Shown in pieces: positions 8,150 to 17,449 of a DNA stretch of 64,000 nt. The position numbers and the translations under genes are program-made. Every line of letters starts with the position of its first letter. Position 1 is the first letter of the stretch. The DNA is taken from NCBI GenBank assembly GCA_910585455.1, contig CAJUEL010000016.1, positions 33,541-97,540 on the forward strand, in the 5' to 3' direction. The notes beneath the pieces are model-generated. The model worked only from the letters and a program-made list of their open reading frames with translations, ran no database searches and was not told the origin of the DNA. This DNA comes from an uncultured Eisenbergiella sp. GTDB lineage: Bacteria > Bacillota > Clostridia > Lachnospirales > Lachnospiraceae.

Positions 8150-8962
8150 ATGAAAACATTATATGTGACTGATTTAGACGGAACCTTAATGCGGGATGAT
8201 AAGATCATTTCAAAGAAAAGCGTCGCCATATTGAATCGTCTGATTGCCCAGGGTATTTTTCTCACCTATGCAACTGCAAGATCGCTTCGCTCTGCTTCCA
8301 AAGTCACAAAGGATATCGCCTTTGGGCTGCCTGTCATTCTCCGCAACGGAACGGTGCTTGCCGATCCGCAAGCCGGAAAAGAGATTGAAATTTCGATGTT
8401 TGGAAAAGAATTGCAGCGCATCAGACAGGCTTTGTCCGGTGTCTCCATTCCCGGATTTGCAACCGCTTATTTCGGCTCCGATGAAGTGAAGCTATGTCTG
8501 GCAGAAAAAATGAATGAAGGCTTTCAGGATTATTTGCAAAGTCACGCTGCAGACAGACGCATTCGCATGGTGGATACGGAGGACCAATTGTATGAGGGAA
8601 AAACCTGCTATTTTACATTCATTGCTGCCAAAGAGGAATTGCAGCCCCTTTATGAACGTGTCAAACAGGTGAAAGGAATTACCTGTGTTTTTCAGCGGGA
8701 CAAATACAGACCGGAATATTGGCTGGAGATAGGTCCGGAAAATGCGACAAAAGCCAAAGCTATCCAAAGAATCAAGCGGTTATACAACTGTCAAAAGGTG
8801 ATTGTATTTGGCGATTCGGCAAATGATATTTCCATGTTTCACATGGCGGATGAAGCATACGCGACCGGAAACGCAATTGACGAATTGAAAGAAATTGCCA
8901 CCGGAATCATCGAAGATAATAATGCCGATGGAGTGGCAAAATGGTTAGAAGCGCATGCATAA
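8150..8962 (+). CDS. Cof-type HAD hydrolase
   Basis: A 270-residue HAD-superfamily phosphatase with motif I DLDGTL at residues 7-12, motif II TAR near 44, a lysine in the cap region, and motif IV GDSANDI near 223. The C2-type cap between motifs II and III places it with Cof/YidA-like enzymes, which dephosphorylate sugar phosphates and related metabolites in the cytosol. The start at 8150 (MKTLYVTD) has GGAG six bases upstream; TTG and ATG codons further upstream are in frame but have no site. It stands alone, with a terminator directly after its stop. The substrate cannot be deduced. Confidence 0.85.
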   Translation: MKTLYVTDLDGTLMRDDKIISKKSVAILNRLIAQGIFLTYATARSLRSASKVTKDIAFGLPVILRNGTVLADPQAGKEIEISMFGKELQRIRQALSGVSIPGFATAYFGSDEVKLCLAEKMNEGFQDYLQSHAADRRIRMVDTEDQLYEGKTCYFTFIAAKEELQPLYERVKQVKGITCVFQRDKYRPEYWLEIGPENATKAKAIQRIKRLYNCQKVIVFGDSANDISMFHMADEAYATGNAIDELKEIATGIIEDNNADGVAKWLEAHA

Positions 8963-8998
8963 CAGGACCGGGAGCCTGCCTTGCCTCCGGTCCTGTTT
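8961..8998 (+). terminator. terminator of the HAD gene
   Basis: AACAGGACCGG and CCGGTCCTGTT form an 11-bp stem (extendable) that overlaps the stop codon region and ends in TTTATT. Confidence 0.8.
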
Positions 8999-9017
8999 AT
9001 TGATAAATGTTTAGCAA

Positions 9018-9074
9018 TCTCTCTTTTCCCTGTGCGGACGGCGCAAACTGAAAACGCCTTTTGTCGTCTCCTAT
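9018..9074. repeat. second copy of the GTCGT(T/C)TCCTATA repeat
   Basis: GTGCGGACGGCGCAAAC followed by GAAAACGCC and TGTCGTCTCCTATAC parallels the segment at about 1285-1336. It lies between the HAD terminator and the end of the aminopeptidase gene. Confidence 0.45.
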
Positions 9075-9101
9075 ACATATGCCATATGCATACCCATTCA
9101 A

Positions 9102-10382
9102 TTATGCCAGAAACCACCGTGCAAGCTCTGCCATCGCTTTTGTATCCGCAACTCCGCCGGTTTCAAAGGCGGAGTGCATGGCCAGCTGCGCCAGTCCCAC
9201 ATCCGCAGACGGAATGGAAACGTGGGCTGTGGAAATGTTGCCCAGCGTGGAACCTCCGGCTATGTCCGCCCGGTTGGCAAAATCCTGCACCGCAATGCCA
9301 TGCTCTCTGCAGATATCCCGCACCAGCGCCGCCGAAAAGCCGTCCGTCGTATAGCGCTGGCTGCCCTGAAATTTGAGCACCACCCCGCCGTTTAAATAAG
9401 GACGGTTTGTGGGATCGCTCTTCTCCGGATGATTGGGATGCACCGCATGCCCGTTGTCCGCCGAAAGCAGGCAGCTGTTCTGGTAAAAAGCGCGCTTTTT
9501 TAAGGGTGTCAGCTTGTCTGCCACCGCATCCAGCACTGCGTCAAGCACATCGGAAAGCAGCGTGGAATCCGCCCCCTGCTTCGTGGAACTGCCCACCTCC
9601 TCGTTGTCAAACAGCGCATAGACAGCGATATGCGTCTGCGGCTCTGCCTGCAAAAAGCCCTGCAGCGTGGAAAAGGCGCATTGCAGATCGTCCAGCCTGG
9701 GAGAACCGATAAAAGCGTCATCCGCTCCCATGATCCTGCCTTTATCCCGGTTGTACACATACAGATCGCTGCCCAGAATTTCCTCTTCGCCGATTCCCAG
9801 CTGGTCCGCGCACAGCTTCTGCAGGGTCAGTCCCTGATCCTGCGCAAAAAGCGGCAGCAGATCCACCTGCGGATTGAGCTTCATCCCGTCGTTTACCTCC
9901 CGGTTAAAATGCACCGCCACATTCGGGATGATGAGCAGGTCCTTTTTCAAATTCACGAGCCTTGCCCCGATCCGGCCCGTTTCCGGCTCCTTTACAAAAA
10001 CCCTGCCCGCCACGGACAGCGGACGGTCCAGCCAGGTATTCAAAATCATGCCGCCGTATTTTTCGGTATTGAGCTTCACATATTGCTCCTCCATCCTGAT
10101 CTCCGGCGTTTCCTTCACCTTAAAGCAGGGGGAATCGCTGTGGCTCGCCACAATGCGGAAGCCCGTCGTTTCCTGCCGCCCAATTTTTACCGCGATAACT
10201 GCAGAGCCGTTCTGCGTGGTATAGTAATTGCCGCCGGGCACAAGGGGCTTTTCTCCCATATCGTCCAGCTTTTCAAAGCCGGCTTTTACAAGCAGCCGCT
10301 CTGCATTCGCCGCCGCATGAAAGGCGGTAGGGCTTTCCTCGATAAAAGCCAGCATTTCCCTCGTGATCTCTTTTTCGTCCAT
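9102..10382 (-). CDS. M18 family aspartyl aminopeptidase
   Basis: A 426-residue cytosolic metallopeptidase of family M18, which forms dodecameric particles and removes N-terminal acidic or other residues from peptides. The family features are visible: a zinc-site histidine in SHSDSPCFKVK near residue 82, the bridging aspartate in SPRLDDLQCAFS near 230, the catalytic Glu pair in DNEEVGSSTKQGA near 262, and a C-terminal histidine in AMHSAFE near 405. Length is normal (about 430). The start ATG at 10382 follows GGAG by 6 bases. It has no operon partner; the GH53 gene ends 120 bp upstream, with a family A palindrome between. Confidence 0.92.
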   Translation of the reverse strand: MDEKEITREMLAFIEESPTAFHAAANAERLLVKAGFEKLDDMGEKPLVPGGNYYTTQNGSAVIAVKIGRQETTGFRIVASHSDSPCFKVKETPEIRMEEQYVKLNTEKYGGMILNTWLDRPLSVAGRVFVKEPETGRIGARLVNLKKDLLIIPNVAVHFNREVNDGMKLNPQVDLLPLFAQDQGLTLQKLCADQLGIGEEEILGSDLYVYNRDKGRIMGADDAFIGSPRLDDLQCAFSTLQGFLQAEPQTHIAVYALFDNEEVGSSTKQGADSTLLSDVLDAVLDAVADKLTPLKKRAFYQNSCLLSADNGHAVHPNHPEKSDPTNRPYLNGGVVLKFQGSQRYTTDGFSAALVRDICREHGIAVQDFANRADIAGGSTLGNISTAHVSIPSADVGLAQLAMHSAFETGGVADTKAMAELARWFLA

Positions 10383-10452
10383 ATTTCACTCCATTTCTGC
10401 GTTACTTTGTTCCCATAACGGACTTGTGACCGGCAACGCGCAGACACAAATC

Positions 10453-10481
10453 GTAACAGTTCAGACCCGTCTGAACGTTAC
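10453..10481. repeat. family A palindrome, minimal form
   Basis: GTAACAGTTCAGAC-CCG-TCTGAACGTTAC, a near-perfect inverted repeat of about 29 bp between the M18 and GH53 genes. It matches the copies at 14043 and 27435 and the ends of the composite elements at 37.1 and 39.6 kb. Confidence 0.85.
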
Positions 10482-10505
10482 CACAAATCCCGCTCCGGAA
10501 AATTT

Positions 10506-12245
10506 TTATTCGGAATCTCCCTGTTGTCTGGTTACCCTGATTTCCTTCACCGCGCCATGGCTGATGGGCGAATCCATTATAAGCCCGATCTCCATTTCCA
10601 TATCTGTGCCATTTTCCTGCAGCTGTGTCACCTCCATATCCACACTGTGCTCATGCCACAGCTCCTCCGGAAAAATGGCGCAGCTTTCCTTTTTGCCGCC
10701 CGCAATGATATACATTTGAACATTTACACCGGTCGTATTGTCTCCCATATAGGATAGAGAAAAACGATAGGTTCCATTCCTGCCGACGCGGATTTTCTGA
10801 CTGATGCCAAAACGGAACTTATCATTCCCTTTGATGTAAAGATAGCGATACGCGTCACAGGGCGGTTCCTCCATAACCTTTTCCCGGATCTGCACCTCCA
10901 CCCGGTCCGACCGTTCCATTTCCCATTGCTCGAAGCCGTCTTCAAACATGCTGTTTGCGGCGAGATTCATCCCGGCAGTCTCATCTGCCACCTCGATGGA
11001 CACGATCACTTCCTGTCCATCGCAGATTCCCTTTATCTCATTGAGCCCTGCTTTAAGCTTCCCGCCGTCATTCCAGCTCACCGGCAGCCTTTCGATATTT
11101 CCGTCAAACCGCAATGCCTTGATGCTTTTGGGCAGCCGCGCGGCATATTCCCTGGCCCCATCCTGCGTCAGCCTGATTGTTTCAGGCGCATACAGCTTCA
11201 CGCGTTCCGCCGGGTTCCTTTCATGGGGATTTTTATGGAATGCCAAAAGTCCCTCTAAAGGCATGCCGCGCTGGTCCACCACGCCCATGCAGGAGCCCCA
11301 GCTTCCGTCATCGCATCCGGCCAGGCAAAAAGGTTCCCAGTAGAATACGCCAAGCCCTTTTTCGTCGCTCACGTTGGCGGTGATGCCCATGATCAGCTCC
11401 AGCGCTTCCCTCTGTCCTTCGGGGCTTGCCGGAAATCCTGCCAGCTTTTCCTGCGGCTCATCGAATACGCCGCCCTTTATCATGCGGTAGCCATGCGCAA
11501 TTTCAGCCAGAATCAACGGCCTGCCATATCTTTTTACAAGCTTCTCCATCGAATTTTTCAGGTCATGATAGGTTCCATGCCAGAATGCATAATAGGAAAG
11601 ACCGATGATGTCAAAATCCGTCACCCCGTTTGCAAGACAATGATCGAACCATTCCTCCAGATAATAATAGCGTCCTCCCTGATCCAAATGTATCATCACT
11701 TTGGTATCCCGCTTTTTCTGGGTATCCCTGACAGCCCGGATGCCCGCGTTTATGAGCCTGGCAAGCACGGGCCAGTTGTCCGGCTTCCCCTCCGGCCAGA
11801 GCATGCCGCAGCGTATCTCATTGCCGATCTGCACCATATCCGGATACGCACCCGCTGCATCCAGCCCGGTCAGCACATCTCTGGTAAACGCATATACAGC
11901 CTCCGTCAGCTCATCCGGATTCAGATTTTCCCACGCCTTCGGCTTCGTCTGCTTTCCCGGGTCCGCCCAGAAGTCGGAATAATGGAAATCCAGCAACAGT
12001 CCCATGCCGCGCTTTTTGATCTCCTGCGCCATACGCTTTGTATGCTCCAGATCGCAGTATCCGCCCGCCTCCAAAACGCTCCCCGGATCATTCCATATCC
12101 GGAGGCGTCCGTAATTGAAGCCCTGGCTGACTGCGAAATCCAGCAGCTCCACTTCATTTCCGTCATAATCATAATATTTGTACCCCTTATCCTTCATTTC
12201 CGGATATGAGGATATGTCCATTCCCTTTATGAATCCATGCTCCAT
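10506..12245 (-). CDS. GH53 endo-beta-1,4-galactanase
   Basis: A 579-residue glycoside hydrolase of family 53, which cuts beta-1,4-galactan side chains of pectic arabinogalactan. The N-terminal TIM barrel starts GMDISSYPE; the acid/base Glu is in QIGNEIRCG near residue 150 and the nucleophile Glu in LILAEIAHGY near 245. A C-terminal part of about 220 residues after the barrel looks like a beta-sandwich/carbohydrate-binding module. There is no signal peptide, so it probably works inside the cell on imported galacto-oligosaccharides. The start at 12245 has AGGAGG eight bases upstream; the longer frame would run into the regulator. The DeoR-family gene ends 90 bp upstream on the same strand and is the likely regulator. 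Confidence 0.9.
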   Translation of the reverse strand: MEHGFIKGMDISSYPEMKDKGYKYYDYDGNEVELLDFAVSQGFNYGRLRIWNDPGSVLEAGGYCDLEHTKRMAQEIKKRGMGLLLDFHYSDFWADPGKQTKPKAWENLNPDELTEAVYAFTRDVLTGLDAAGAYPDMVQIGNEIRCGMLWPEGKPDNWPVLARLINAGIRAVRDTQKKRDTKVMIHLDQGGRYYYLEEWFDHCLANGVTDFDIIGLSYYAFWHGTYHDLKNSMEKLVKRYGRPLILAEIAHGYRMIKGGVFDEPQEKLAGFPASPEGQREALELIMGITANVSDEKGLGVFYWEPFCLAGCDDGSWGSCMGVVDQRGMPLEGLLAFHKNPHERNPAERVKLYAPETIRLTQDGAREYAARLPKSIKALRFDGNIERLPVSWNDGGKLKAGLNEIKGICDGQEVIVSIEVADETAGMNLAANSMFEDGFEQWEMERSDRVEVQIREKVMEEPPCDAYRYLYIKGNDKFRFGISQKIRVGRNGTYRFSLSYMGDNTTGVNVQMYIIAGGKKESCAIFPEELWHEHSVDMEVTQLQENGTDMEMEIGLIMDSPISHGAVKEIRVTRQQGDSE

Positions 12246-12334
12246 CCTGCTATCCTCCTGCCCTTTCATTACCATACCAACATGATAGCCGAATCGCGCG
12301 ATTTTTGCAACAGAATATGCTTTGGAATGGTAAC

Positions 12335-13051
12335 TCACAACTCAAACTCAATTTCCTGATCGCAAAAAAACCCGGCAAGCTCTGTGACATTGCACACCTG
12401 AAACAGGAAAATTTTCCCAAGCTTGGAGCTGTCAAACAGAAAGTAGCTTTGGTCGGCGCGGTCCATCATGACCTGGCGCAGCTGTGTTTCCGCCTCCGAA
12501 TAATCCGTAATATTCCCGTCCGCCGTCACCCCCTGCGAGGAAAAAAACAGAAAATCCGCATGCATCCTGCGGACCGCCTCCTCCGCCTTGGCTCCGGCAA
12601 AGGCCAGCGAACTATGCAGAAGTCTTCCGCCCGTTCCATAGGCTGTGATCTGCCGCTTCGCCAGCGCCGTCAGCGTCCGCAGACTGTTCGTAATCACCGT
12701 GACCTCCTGTTCCGGAGATAAAAAATCCACGATATGGGCAGCCGTAGAGGACGCGTCCAGAAAAACCGTGCTCCCCCGGCCGATCAGCTTCGCCGCATTT
12801 TGCGCGATCAGCGCCTTGCTCTCACTGTTGCACGCTTCCCGGACGACCAGCGGCACCTCCCGGTTGCTGTGGTCGATGATGGAAACGCCGCCGTAGCATT
12901 TGCTCACATATCCCTGCTCCTCCAAAACCTTCAGATCCCGCCGGATCGTAATCGGCGTCACATACAGCCTGTCCGCCAGAAATTTGACAGTGCAGTGCTT
13001 TTCCTCCTCCAATAATGCCATGATCTGATCCTGCCGCTCATTTTGAATCAT
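12335..13051 (-). CDS. DeoR-family transcriptional regulator
   Basis: A 238-residue DeoR-type repressor. An N-terminal winged helix (residues 1-57, with TVKFLADRLYVTPITIRRDLKVLEEQG spread over 21-48) is followed by the sugar-phosphate-binding DeoRC domain containing STVFLDASSTAAH near 95. Such regulators respond to phosphorylated sugars. It precedes the GH53 gene on the same strand and is divergent from the glycerophosphodiester operon, so either could be its target. The start at 13051 (MIQNERQDQI) follows AAGGAG by about 9 bases. The leader upstream is unusually rich in AAGAAC/AAAGAA repeats. Confidence 0.88.
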   Translation of the reverse strand: MIQNERQDQIMALLEEEKHCTVKFLADRLYVTPITIRRDLKVLEEQGYVSKCYGGVSIIDHSNREVPLVVREACNSESKALIAQNAAKLIGRGSTVFLDASSTAAHIVDFLSPEQEVTVITNSLRTLTALAKRQITAYGTGGRLLHSSLAFAGAKAEEAVRRMHADFLFFSSQGVTADGNITDYSEAETQLRQVMMDRADQSYFLFDSSKLGKIFLFQVCNVTELAGFFCDQEIEFEL

Positions 13052-13223
13052 TCTGTTCTTCTCCTTGTTCTTTTTTGACCGTTTATTGCGATTTATTTGT
13101 TCTTTTTTCTTCTTTTGTATCATTCTTGTGCATCTTCTTGTTTTTTTCTGTTCTTCATGTTACCATTTTATAAAACAGAGCCGGACCTGTCAACCACTTT
13201 ATCCGGAAAGGAGTCCCGATTTC

Positions 13224-14015
13224 ATGAAAAAATATTACAAAAATAAAACGCTGGTAGCGGCCCACAGAGGAAATGCAAAATTTTTTCCGGAAAACACTCT
13301 CGCCGCATTCCGCTCCGCGCTGACCCTTCCCGTCGATATGCTGGAAACGGATCTGCATATGACAAGGGACGGGGAAATCATTCTGATGCATGATGCGACC
13401 GTTGACCGCACCACCGACGGCACTGGCAAAATATGCGATATGACCCTGCGGCAGATCAAAGCGCTGGATGCCGGCTCTTGGAAGGGCGGCGCTTTTTTGG
13501 GAGAACGGGTCCCTGCGCTCAGAGAATTTCTGGAGCTGGTGAAGGATCACGAGGAGATGCTTTTCAATATTGAGTTAAAGGACTATCCCGGCGAGCTGGG
13601 GGATTTTGCTTATGAATCCTGTGATAAAAGCATCGCGCTGCTGGAGCGCTACGGCATCGCAGACCGCTGTGTGCTCAACTCCTTTTCCGGAGAGCTTTTG
13701 GAATACATCGACCAAAAATACAGCCATAAATATCATTTACACGGCTACTTTCCTCTGCACCTGCTGGGCAGGGAACTGACAAAGGATCCCTGGTCTTATC
13801 TTTACTGCATCTGTCTGTTTGGCGATCCGCAAAATCCGGTCGTCCCCAGACAGGAGTTTGATTACGCGAAGCAGCGTCAGGTGGAGCCCTGGGTTTATTT
13901 TCCGGATGAGGACCCCGAAATCTACCGGCTTGCTGCCCAGAACGGCGCCGCGCTTTTCACGGCAAACGACCCGGCGCGGGCAATTTCCATTCTCGAATCG
14001 CTAAAGCTGCGATAA
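13224..14015 (+). CDS. glycerophosphodiester phosphodiesterase
   Basis: A 263-residue GDPD-family enzyme that hydrolyses glycerophosphodiesters to glycerol-3-phosphate and an alcohol. The catalytic set is present: HRGNAKFFPENT near residue 13, the metal ligands E and D in METDLHMT near 43, and the second His in LMHDATVDRTTDG near 55. It is short, has no signal peptide and is therefore cytoplasmic. The start at 13224 has AGGAG about 11 bases upstream. It begins a plus-strand unit with a GpsA-like dehydrogenase and a solute-binding lipoprotein, consistent with uptake and breakdown of lipid head groups. Confidence 0.9.
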   Translation: MKKYYKNKTLVAAHRGNAKFFPENTLAAFRSALTLPVDMLETDLHMTRDGEIILMHDATVDRTTDGTGKICDMTLRQIKALDAGSWKGGAFLGERVPALREFLELVKDHEEMLFNIELKDYPGELGDFAYESCDKSIALLERYGIADRCVLNSFSGELLEYIDQKYSHKYHLHGYFPLHLLGRELTKDPWSYLYCICLFGDPQNPVVPRQEFDYAKQRQVEPWVYFPDEDPEIYRLAAQNGAALFTANDPARAISILESLKLR

Positions 14016-14042
14016 CCATTTTTATAAAAAATGTGCGCGTCG

Positions 14043-14072
14043 GTAACAGTTCAGACCTGGCTGAACTATTAC
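14043..14072. repeat. family A palindrome, minimal form
   Basis: GTAACAGTTCAGAC-CTGG-CTGAACTATTAC lies in the 163-bp gap between the GDPD and GpsA-like genes, within the presumed operon. As RNA it would form a hairpin, but no T-run follows. Confidence 0.85.
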
Positions 14073-14178
14073 GCGCCTCGCGCGCACTCCGCATCGAACG
14101 CGGCTGCCAACAGGCTGCTTCTTCCAAACGCGCGGGTGTGCACAAACGGCACGCCGACACATATGAAAGGATAAAAAC

Positions 14179-15207
14179 ATGAGCGTTATCACAATTACGG
14201 GCGCGGGCATGATGGGCTCCGCCATGAGCGTCCCCGCCTCTGACAACGGGCACGAGGTCCGGATCGTGGGCACTCCCCTGGACCGGGATATCATCGACCG
14301 GGCCAAAAAGGACGGCTATCACCTGACACTGCAGCAGAAGCTTCCCTGCGGCATCCGCTATTATCAGCCGGAGGAGCTGACAGAAGCGTTGGACGACTGT
14401 GATCTTTTGATCGGCGGCGTCAGCAGCTTCGGCGTGGAATGGTTCGGCAATGAGGTTCTCCCCAAAATCCCCAAATCCCTTCCGGTGTTATCCATTACCA
14501 AGGGCCTGCATGCCCGGCCGGACGGCTCCATGTGCGCTTTTCCGGATTACCTTTCGTCAAAGCCGGGGTGTGCCGGACTTTCCTTAAATGCGGTGGGCGG
14601 TCCCTGCATCAGCTTCGAGCTCGCCCAAAGACACCATACGCTGGTGGCCTTTTGCGGACACGATCCTGCCACCCTCACTCATATCCGGCAGCTTTTGGCT
14701 ACGGATTACTACCACATCGATCTGTCTGAGGATGTGCTGGGCATAGAAACCGCCGTCGCCATGAAAAATGCCTATGCCCTCGGCGTTTCCCTCGCCATCG
14801 GGCTTGCGGAAGCGAAATCCTCCGCCGGCTGTCCGGAGGAATATAATCCACAGGCAGCGCTCTTTGCCCAGAGCACACGGGAAATATACCGTCTCCTCTC
14901 CCTTCTGGGCTGCGATACTTACGAAACGCTCTACGGAGCCGGTGATCTGTATGTGACGGTTTTCGGCGGACGCACGCGCAGACTCGGCATCCTGTTGGGA
15001 AGCGGCCTTACCTTTTTGCAGGCATCAGAAAAGTTAAAAGGTACAACACTGGAATCCGTCGCCATCACCAAAACTGTCGCCTGCGCCCTTATGAAGCTGG
15101 AACGTGACGGCAGGGCGGATACAAAGCAATTTCCTCTTCTGATGCATATTTACCGGCTCATTTGCGGGGAAACGACAGCCATGCCGCCCTGGGAGGCATT
15201 TATCTGA
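14179..15207 (+). CDS. NAD(P)-dependent glycerol-3-phosphate dehydrogenase-like protein
   Basis: A 342-residue protein of the GpsA fold. A Rossmann motif GAGMMGSAMS starts at residue 8, SITKGLHA near 105 corresponds to the SxxKG substrate loop, and KNAYALGVSLAIGLAE near 197 matches the catalytic lysine/Asn region. It should interconvert glycerol-3-phosphate and dihydroxyacetone phosphate. Placement after the phosphodiesterase fits: GDPD releases glycerol-3-phosphate and this enzyme would oxidise it. It is a divergent GpsA rather than the canonical biosynthetic copy, so another 3-phosphopolyol substrate is possible. A family A palindrome lies in the leader. Confidence 0.8.
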   Translation: MSVITITGAGMMGSAMSVPASDNGHEVRIVGTPLDRDIIDRAKKDGYHLTLQQKLPCGIRYYQPEELTEALDDCDLLIGGVSSFGVEWFGNEVLPKIPKSLPVLSITKGLHARPDGSMCAFPDYLSSKPGCAGLSLNAVGGPCISFELAQRHHTLVAFCGHDPATLTHIRQLLATDYYHIDLSEDVLGIETAVAMKNAYALGVSLAIGLAEAKSSAGCPEEYNPQAALFAQSTREIYRLLSLLGCDTYETLYGAGDLYVTVFGGRTRRLGILLGSGLTFLQASEKLKGTTLESVAITKTVACALMKLERDGRADTKQFPLLMHIYRLICGETTAMPPWEAFI

Positions 15208-15320
15208 CTGTCCGCCGGAAAGCCCAAAAGAGCGCCAATAGCGGACAAAGCCAAAAAATTTCTGATCACAAACCTGTGCAAGCACAGTGTGATGATAAAA
15301 CAAAATGGAGGTAGCAGTCT

Positions 15321-17000
15321 ATGAAAAAGAAGGTATTAGCAGCACTTTTAACCGCCGCAATGGCGATCGGCATGACCGCCTGCGGTGACAGCTCCGGCGC
15401 TACTCCTGCCAATGCGGGAGACACCCCTGCCACACAGCAGGCGACCAGCGATGCGGATACGGCTTCCGCAGAGGACGCGGTCAATGCAAAAGAAGATGAT
15501 GAAAATGCGGCAGCATCCGATATTGACACATCAGAGCATGTCGTGGTCACCTACGTGACAATCGCTGACAAGCCGAACAACTCCGCAAATGAGGACGTCC
15601 TTTCCGAGCTAAACAAAATCCTGACCGAAAAGGTGAACGCCGAGCTGGATGTGTACTACATCGGCTGGACGGACTACATGACAAATTATAAGCTGCTTTT
15701 GACCCAGATGGATGGTTCCATCGATCTGGTCAGCGCAGCGGACTGGATGGAAGAATGGGCGCTTTGTAAGGATGGCGCGTTTCTGGAGCTCCCCGACGAT
15801 ATGATCGCCAAATATGCGCCTCTCACCTGGAATGCGGTCACGCCCGCCCACTGGGATATGTGCCGCTACAACGGCGACATCATGTTCATTCCGGAGGATC
15901 AATATACCCAGCGCACCAACCACGGCTTCATCTATCGTCTGGACTGGGCAAAAAAGGCAGGACTGGAAAATGGGATACACAGCTGGGAGGATATGACCAC
16001 CTATTTTACATGGTGCAAACAGGAATTTCCGGATATGATTCCCTGGGACAGAAACGGCGGCTCCTCCGTGGCCGAATGCCAGAGCGGCTATTTGAGATCC
16101 AAAGCGGAGCATCCCTTCTATGACGCAAGCACCTGCGTCCTTCGGGAGGATGAGCAGTATCGGGTAATTGACATACAGATGGAATACGGAAAGGAGCTTG
16201 CCGAATATGGTGAATTGATGAAAAAGTGGGACGAGCTCGGCGTCTGGAGAACGGACGTGTTAAACAACACCACCGGCGATCCCCGGGCGATGTACCGCAT
16301 CGGGCAGAGCGCGGTCGATCAGCACCACACCCAGACCTGGACCGATCTGGTGAGCCCCCTGCCCAACAACACCATCTATCAGGATGATCCGGAAGCGGAA
16401 ACCGGTTTCTTCTGGTTCGGCGAGGAAAACGGCTGGCTGGTAAATGAATCCGTCGTGCACGGCACCATGGCGATTTCCGCCGGCAGCAACAACCCGGAAA
16501 GGGCGCTGATGGTTTATGACCTGCTGCGCAACGATCCTGCCTGCTACAGGCTGATCAATTATGGCATCGAGGGCAGACAATATGCGCTGGATGAAAATGG
16601 TTTTAAATATCAGCCGGAAGGCTATTCCAAGGATAAGGACGAGATCGGATTCAGCTTCTGGGAGGGCCGTGTGGATGCGCTGGAGCTGCGGGAAGCAGAC
16701 CGCGACTGGAATAAAATTGACGCCATGTATGCCGAAATGGCAAAGGTCGGCAGGGACAATCCCTACCTCACCTTCGTAGGTGACTGGGATCCTGTCGCCA
16801 CACAAAAAAGCATGTGTGACGAGGTGAACGCACGGTACGCAAATATTCTTTCCGTCGGCAAATTTGACGGCAGCGCGGAAGCCTTCATCGCGGACTGGCA
16901 GGAAGAATTAAGACAGGCAGGCGTACAGGATATCGTGGATGAGATGCAGAGACAGGTCAATGAGTTTTACGGGGTGAGCCTGGAAGCGAAGCAGTACTGA
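15321..17000 (+). CDS. extracellular solute-binding lipoprotein (ABC uptake)
   Basis: A 559-residue lipoprotein. The signal peptide ends in the lipobox MTAC (Cys about 22), followed by an acidic low-complexity linker to about residue 75 and then a large periplasmic-binding fold. The size and C-terminal part (from about residue 400, containing RALMVYDLLRNDP) resemble the LplA-like family with a DUF3502 C-terminal domain, used for uptake of oligosaccharides or similar substrates. No permease or ATPase genes are nearby, so it must use a transporter encoded elsewhere. Its place after GDPD and a GpsA-like gene suggests a glycerophospho-compound as ligand, but this is inference. GGAGG precedes the ATG by 9 bases. 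Confidence 0.85.
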   Translation: MKKKVLAALLTAAMAIGMTACGDSSGATPANAGDTPATQQATSDADTASAEDAVNAKEDDENAAASDIDTSEHVVVTYVTIADKPNNSANEDVLSELNKILTEKVNAELDVYYIGWTDYMTNYKLLLTQMDGSIDLVSAADWMEEWALCKDGAFLELPDDMIAKYAPLTWNAVTPAHWDMCRYNGDIMFIPEDQYTQRTNHGFIYRLDWAKKAGLENGIHSWEDMTTYFTWCKQEFPDMIPWDRNGGSSVAECQSGYLRSKAEHPFYDASTCVLREDEQYRVIDIQMEYGKELAEYGELMKKWDELGVWRTDVLNNTTGDPRAMYRIGQSAVDQHHTQTWTDLVSPLPNNTIYQDDPEAETGFFWFGEENGWLVNESVVHGTMAISAGSNNPERALMVYDLLRNDPACYRLINYGIEGRQYALDENGFKYQPEGYSKDKDEIGFSFWEGRVDALELREADRDWNKIDAMYAEMAKVGRDNPYLTFVGDWDPVATQKSMCDEVNARYANILSVGKFDGSAEAFIADWQEELRQAGVQDIVDEMQRQVNEFYGVSLEAKQY

Positions 17001-17061
17001 CCCATAAGCGACACGCGGACTGAAATTGCCTTCGGGCGCCCAGAGCCGTGCCCGACCCAGG

Positions 17062-17106
17062 AGCGGGTGTATGGTTTTCATGCCAATTCCATACACCCGC
17101 TTTTTA
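17062..17106. terminator. terminator shared by convergent genes
   Basis: GCGGGTGTATGG and CCATACACCCGC form a 12-bp stem followed by TTTTT on the plus strand. It ends the solute-binding protein unit and abuts the stop codon of the convergent gene. Confidence 0.85.
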
Positions 17107-17439
17107 AAGCACAATTTTCACATAATCCCCATCTGCGGACTCTACCTCCACCAGGGTGAGCTTGCGATACTGCCGAAGACACTTTCTCAGCTTCCTTCCC
17201 GCCTCCCGCAGGGCTTTCTCATCAGGCGGCTCTGTGGGCACATCCATGATGGACTTCCAGGACTCCTCATGGCTTTCCGTCACGTGCCGGTTACGCTTCC
17301 CCAGCTTCCTGCGCAACACCTTTGTCACCTTCGCGCATACCCGGATAGTTGTCCTGCTTCCGGCCAGAATCGCCACCGCCGTCGTGGGAAAGTAGAACGT
17401 CATATGGGCGCCGCCATTTTCTCTGATCTGAATTTTCAT
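17104..17439 (-). CDS. small protein paralogous to the tail of the adjacent XRE regulator
   Basis: A 111-residue protein without a recognised catalytic domain. Its last 18 residues (LTLVEVESADGDYVKIVL) closely resemble the C-terminus of the upstream regulator (KLVEMESAEGDVVEITV), and both look like the short beta-rich SHOCT-like/YvlB-type domain often fused to or next to small Firmicute regulators. The two genes are 10 bp apart on the same strand and form an operon. It has no signal peptide or membrane segment. A role as a partner or modulator of the regulator is inference. Confidence 0.65.
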   Translation of the reverse strand: MKIQIRENGGAHMTFYFPTTAVAILAGSRTTIRVCAKVTKVLRRKLGKRNRHVTESHEESWKSIMDVPTEPPDEKALREAGRKLRKCLRQYRKLTLVEVESADGDYVKIVL

Positions 17440-17449
17440 GCCGTTCTCC

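Noticed and set aside
7873..8265. 130-codon minus-strand frame over the PRTase/HAD intergenic region
   Set aside because: It overlaps the start of the HAD gene, lacks a ribosome site and its sequence has no recognisable domain.
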